NCBI GenBank assembly: GCA_030600655.1
Contig: JAUVLP010000013.1
Location: forward strand, 1-33,754
Source: Candidatus Eiseniibacteriota bacterium
GTDB lineage: Bacteria; Joyebacterota; Joyebacteria; Joyebacterales; Joyebacteraceae
Length of the DNA: 33,754 nt
Direction: 5' to 3'
The notes beneath the pieces are model-generated. The model searched no databases. It saw nothing but the letters and a program-made list of their open reading frames with translations, and had not been told where the DNA came from. Shown here one piece after another: positions 32,492 to 33,754 of this stretch. The number at the start of each line of letters is the position of its first letter. The stretch's first letter is position 1. Both the position numbers and the translations under genes were made by a program.

Positions 32492-33322
32492 TCACCGTAG
32501 TTTGACGACCCGCGAGAGCGACTCGCCGGCCTCGCCCGAAAGCCTCACATAGTAGACGGACGATGGAAGCTCATGCCCTTCCCTGGACCGTCCGTCCCAT
32601 TTGATCTCACCATCCAACACACCGGGAGGCAGATCGAACACGCTCACGCATCTGCCGGAAGCGCTGAAGATCTCTACCATCCATCCTGCGAGCGATGCCG
32701 GCACGCTGTACTGGATCCGGGTCTCCCCCGTGAAGGGGTTGGGCGCGATGCGCCTTATCCTGGGTTCCACCACATTTCCACCCGGCACACCCGTGGCAGG
32801 CACGACAAAGATCCACCCGTTCTCGAACGAGTCGACGGACAACGACTCGCGCCGGATATCCGACATCTTGATGGTGTCCATGAACGCCTCCGTCTGACCG
32901 TAATCGACTGCCCGAAAGGTCAGGTGTAGAAGCTCCCCGGGGGGGAGTACGCAGCTCCCCTCGCCGAACACTGTATCGAAAAAATGCCAGAACCCCGGGT
33001 ATTCCTCCTCCCCGGTGAAAAAGGTCGGGAAGCCGCTCTCCACGTAGAGGCTTCCTTCCTCCACCGAGACAAGTTCCACAACCCCCGGATCAAATGACAT
33101 ATATAGCTGATAGCCGGCAATGGAATCATCACAGGCGCCAACCCGGAGGCTGAGTTCGCACTCCTCTCCGGGCGCGAGCAGCATAGTCTGTGACGGTTCG
33201 AAGTAGACGTGCGTCCCGGCGGCCGCAACCACCGGGAGGGATGCTATGAGAACGTACGTGGCCCACACCCATACGGCTCGGGCACGAGTTCTCCTGCGTT
33301 GATGCTTCTGGGCTCGCTTCAC
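32492..33322 (-). CDS. secreted cohesin-like protein with FlgD-like C-terminus
   Basis: Exported 276 aa protein. A basic N-terminus (KRAQKHQRRRTRARA) precedes a hydrophobic signal core ending VVAAAG. A cohesin-like domain follows (about 38-175: VYFEPSQTMLLAPGEE, SFDPGVVELVSVEEGSLY), then the VVPATGVPG linker and a FlgD/T9SS-A-like module (IAPNPFTGETRIQYSVP, SSVYYVRLSGE, ending VVKLR). The start is GTG at 33322 with GGGGAGG. The paralogue at 29053 has the same layout. The long arginine-rich n-region is unusual for a signal peptide. Function is unknown. Confidence 0.86.
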   Translation of the reverse strand: MKRAQKHQRRRTRARAVWVWATYVLIASLPVVAAAGTHVYFEPSQTMLLAPGEECELSLRVGACDDSIAGYQLYMSFDPGVVELVSVEEGSLYVESGFPTFFTGEEEYPGFWHFFDTVFGEGSCVLPPGELLHLTFRAVDYGQTEAFMDTIKMSDIRRESLSVDSFENGWIFVVPATGVPGGNVVEPRIRRIAPNPFTGETRIQYSVPASLAGWMVEIFSASGRCVSVFDLPPGVLDGEIKWDGRSREGHELPSSVYYVRLSGEAGESLSRVVKLR

Positions 33323-33368
33323 TACAACCTCCCCGCTCGGCGGCCTCTCCCTCGGACCGCGTGAGGTC

Positions 33369-33399
33369 GCGGGGCCCAGGACTCAGTCCCGGGCCCCGC
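33369..33399 (+). terminator. strong hairpin with T-rich tail on the plus strand
   Basis: Two 15-bp arms (33369-33383 and 33385-33399), beginning GCGGGGCCC and ending GGGCCCCGC, pair with one mismatch. On the plus strand CCTTTTCTTCT follows, as in an intrinsic terminator; on the minus strand, the direction of the flanking genes, no T-run follows. It lies 10 bp past the stop of the rightmost gene and may work as a bidirectional or RNA-end-stabilising structure. Confidence 0.5.
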
Positions 33400-33409
33400 A
33401 CCTTTTCTT

Positions 33410-33754
33410 CTACTTCAGGAGCGTCATCTTGTGGCTACCGCGATAGTCGGGTGTCTCCATCACACAGAAGTACACACCACTACCGACGGACTCACCACAA
33501 TCGTTCCTGCCATCCCAGATCACACTGTGGCGACCCGGATCAACCGCACCATCCACGAGCGTCGTCACAAGACGACCCGAGACGTCGTACACAGTGATTG
33601 TCACTGCGGACGCCTGGGGTACCTCGTAGGCGATCGTCGTCAATGGATTGAACGGGTTCGGTGCATTCTGAACCAGACGGAACATCGCCGGGATCTCATC
33701 ACCCGAACCGAAGCCCGCAAGATCTGCATCCAGATCACCGTTCTCCGCGCCACG
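33410..33754 (-). CDS. C-terminal part of a secreted protein with FlgD/T9SS-A-like module (runs off the window)
   Basis: The frame is open to the right edge, so only the last 114 residues are visible. The track's ATG at 33685 is internal, and in-frame codons continue upstream as acidic linker sequence (NGDLDADLAGFGSGDE). The visible module reads NAPNPFNPLTTIAYEVP, YDVSGRLVTTLVDG, GSGVYFCVM and ends KMTLLK, like the tails of the neighbouring secreted proteins. The linker DLDADLAGFGSGD may be the end of a dockerin- or calcium-binding-type segment, but too little is seen to say. Confidence 0.85.
   Translation of the reverse strand, partial: RGAENGDLDADLAGFGSGDEIPAMFRLVQNAPNPFNPLTTIAYEVPQASAVTITVYDVSGRLVTTLVDGAVDPGRHSVIWDGRNDCGESVGSGVYFCVMETPDYRGSHKMTLLK

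Noticed and set aside
1-33754. CRISPR arrays, tRNA/rRNA genes, IS elements, prophage or toxin-antitoxin genes
   Set aside because: No regularly spaced repeats, transposase, integrase or RNA-gene signature was seen on either strand.

Overview
The window is high-GC bacterial DNA with almost every gene on the minus strand. It most resembles an uncultured member of the FCB superphylum or a neighbouring candidate phylum (Eisenbacteria, Krumholzibacteriota or Latescibacteria-like). The main clue is a set of secreted proteins with cohesin-like domains that end in an 'NPFNPxTTI ... GVYF ... K' FlgD/T9SS-type-A-like module. The taxon is an inference from these families; there is no rRNA or marker gene here.

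Region 1 (67-24644, all minus, read right to left from a promoter near 24.76-24.79 kb) looks like one very long, tightly packed purine-catabolism unit. Its order is ssnA (aminohydrolase), a threonine-synthase-like PLP enzyme, the 2Fe-2S subunit of a xanthine-dehydrogenase-type hydroxylase, a PPC/DUF296 protein, a split transketolase (N half, then C half), a class I aminotransferase, a MocA-type nucleotidyltransferase, XdhC/CoxI, YqeB/EF2563, the hydroxylase FAD subunit, two tandem knotted transcarbamylases (YgeW/AOTCase-like), carbamate kinase, adenine deaminase, an MFS transporter, a BmpA-type lipoprotein with its ABC ATPase and two permeases (NupO/P/Q-like), and a secreted metallophosphoesterase. 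A MurJ/MviN-family gene sits between the two ABC permease genes, coupled to the first by a 4-bp overlap.

Region 2 (24941-27861) has a plus-strand YVTN beta-propeller surface protein separating ssnA from hydA (dihydropyrimidinase). HydA has its own good sigma70-type promoter and a possible leaderless 20-codon leader ORF.

Region 3 (28050-33754) is a tandem array of secreted proteins built from cohesin-like, FN3, dockerin-like and FlgD-like C-terminal modules. The last gene runs off the right edge.

Proposed logic (inference): an extracytoplasmic phosphatase and the BMP/ABC importer supply nucleosides or nucleobases. Adenine deaminase gives hypoxanthine and the molybdenum hydroxylase gives xanthine or related oxopurines. 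SsnA and HydA open or trim rings, and the transcarbamylases phosphorolyse ureido intermediates to carbamoyl phosphate. Carbamate kinase then makes ATP. This resembles the E. coli/clostridial ssnA-hyuA-ygeW-yqeA-yqeB-ygfJ-xdh purine/urate gene set. It differs in three ways: ygeX, ygeY, ygfK and the molybdopterin catalytic subunit are not in the window; a ThrC-like enzyme, aminotransferase, split transketolase and PPC protein are present; and there are two diverged transcarbamylases. No tRNA, rRNA, CRISPR, IS element or prophage gene was seen. No stretch over 300 bases lacks a gene; the longest gap (24645-24940) holds divergent promoters.
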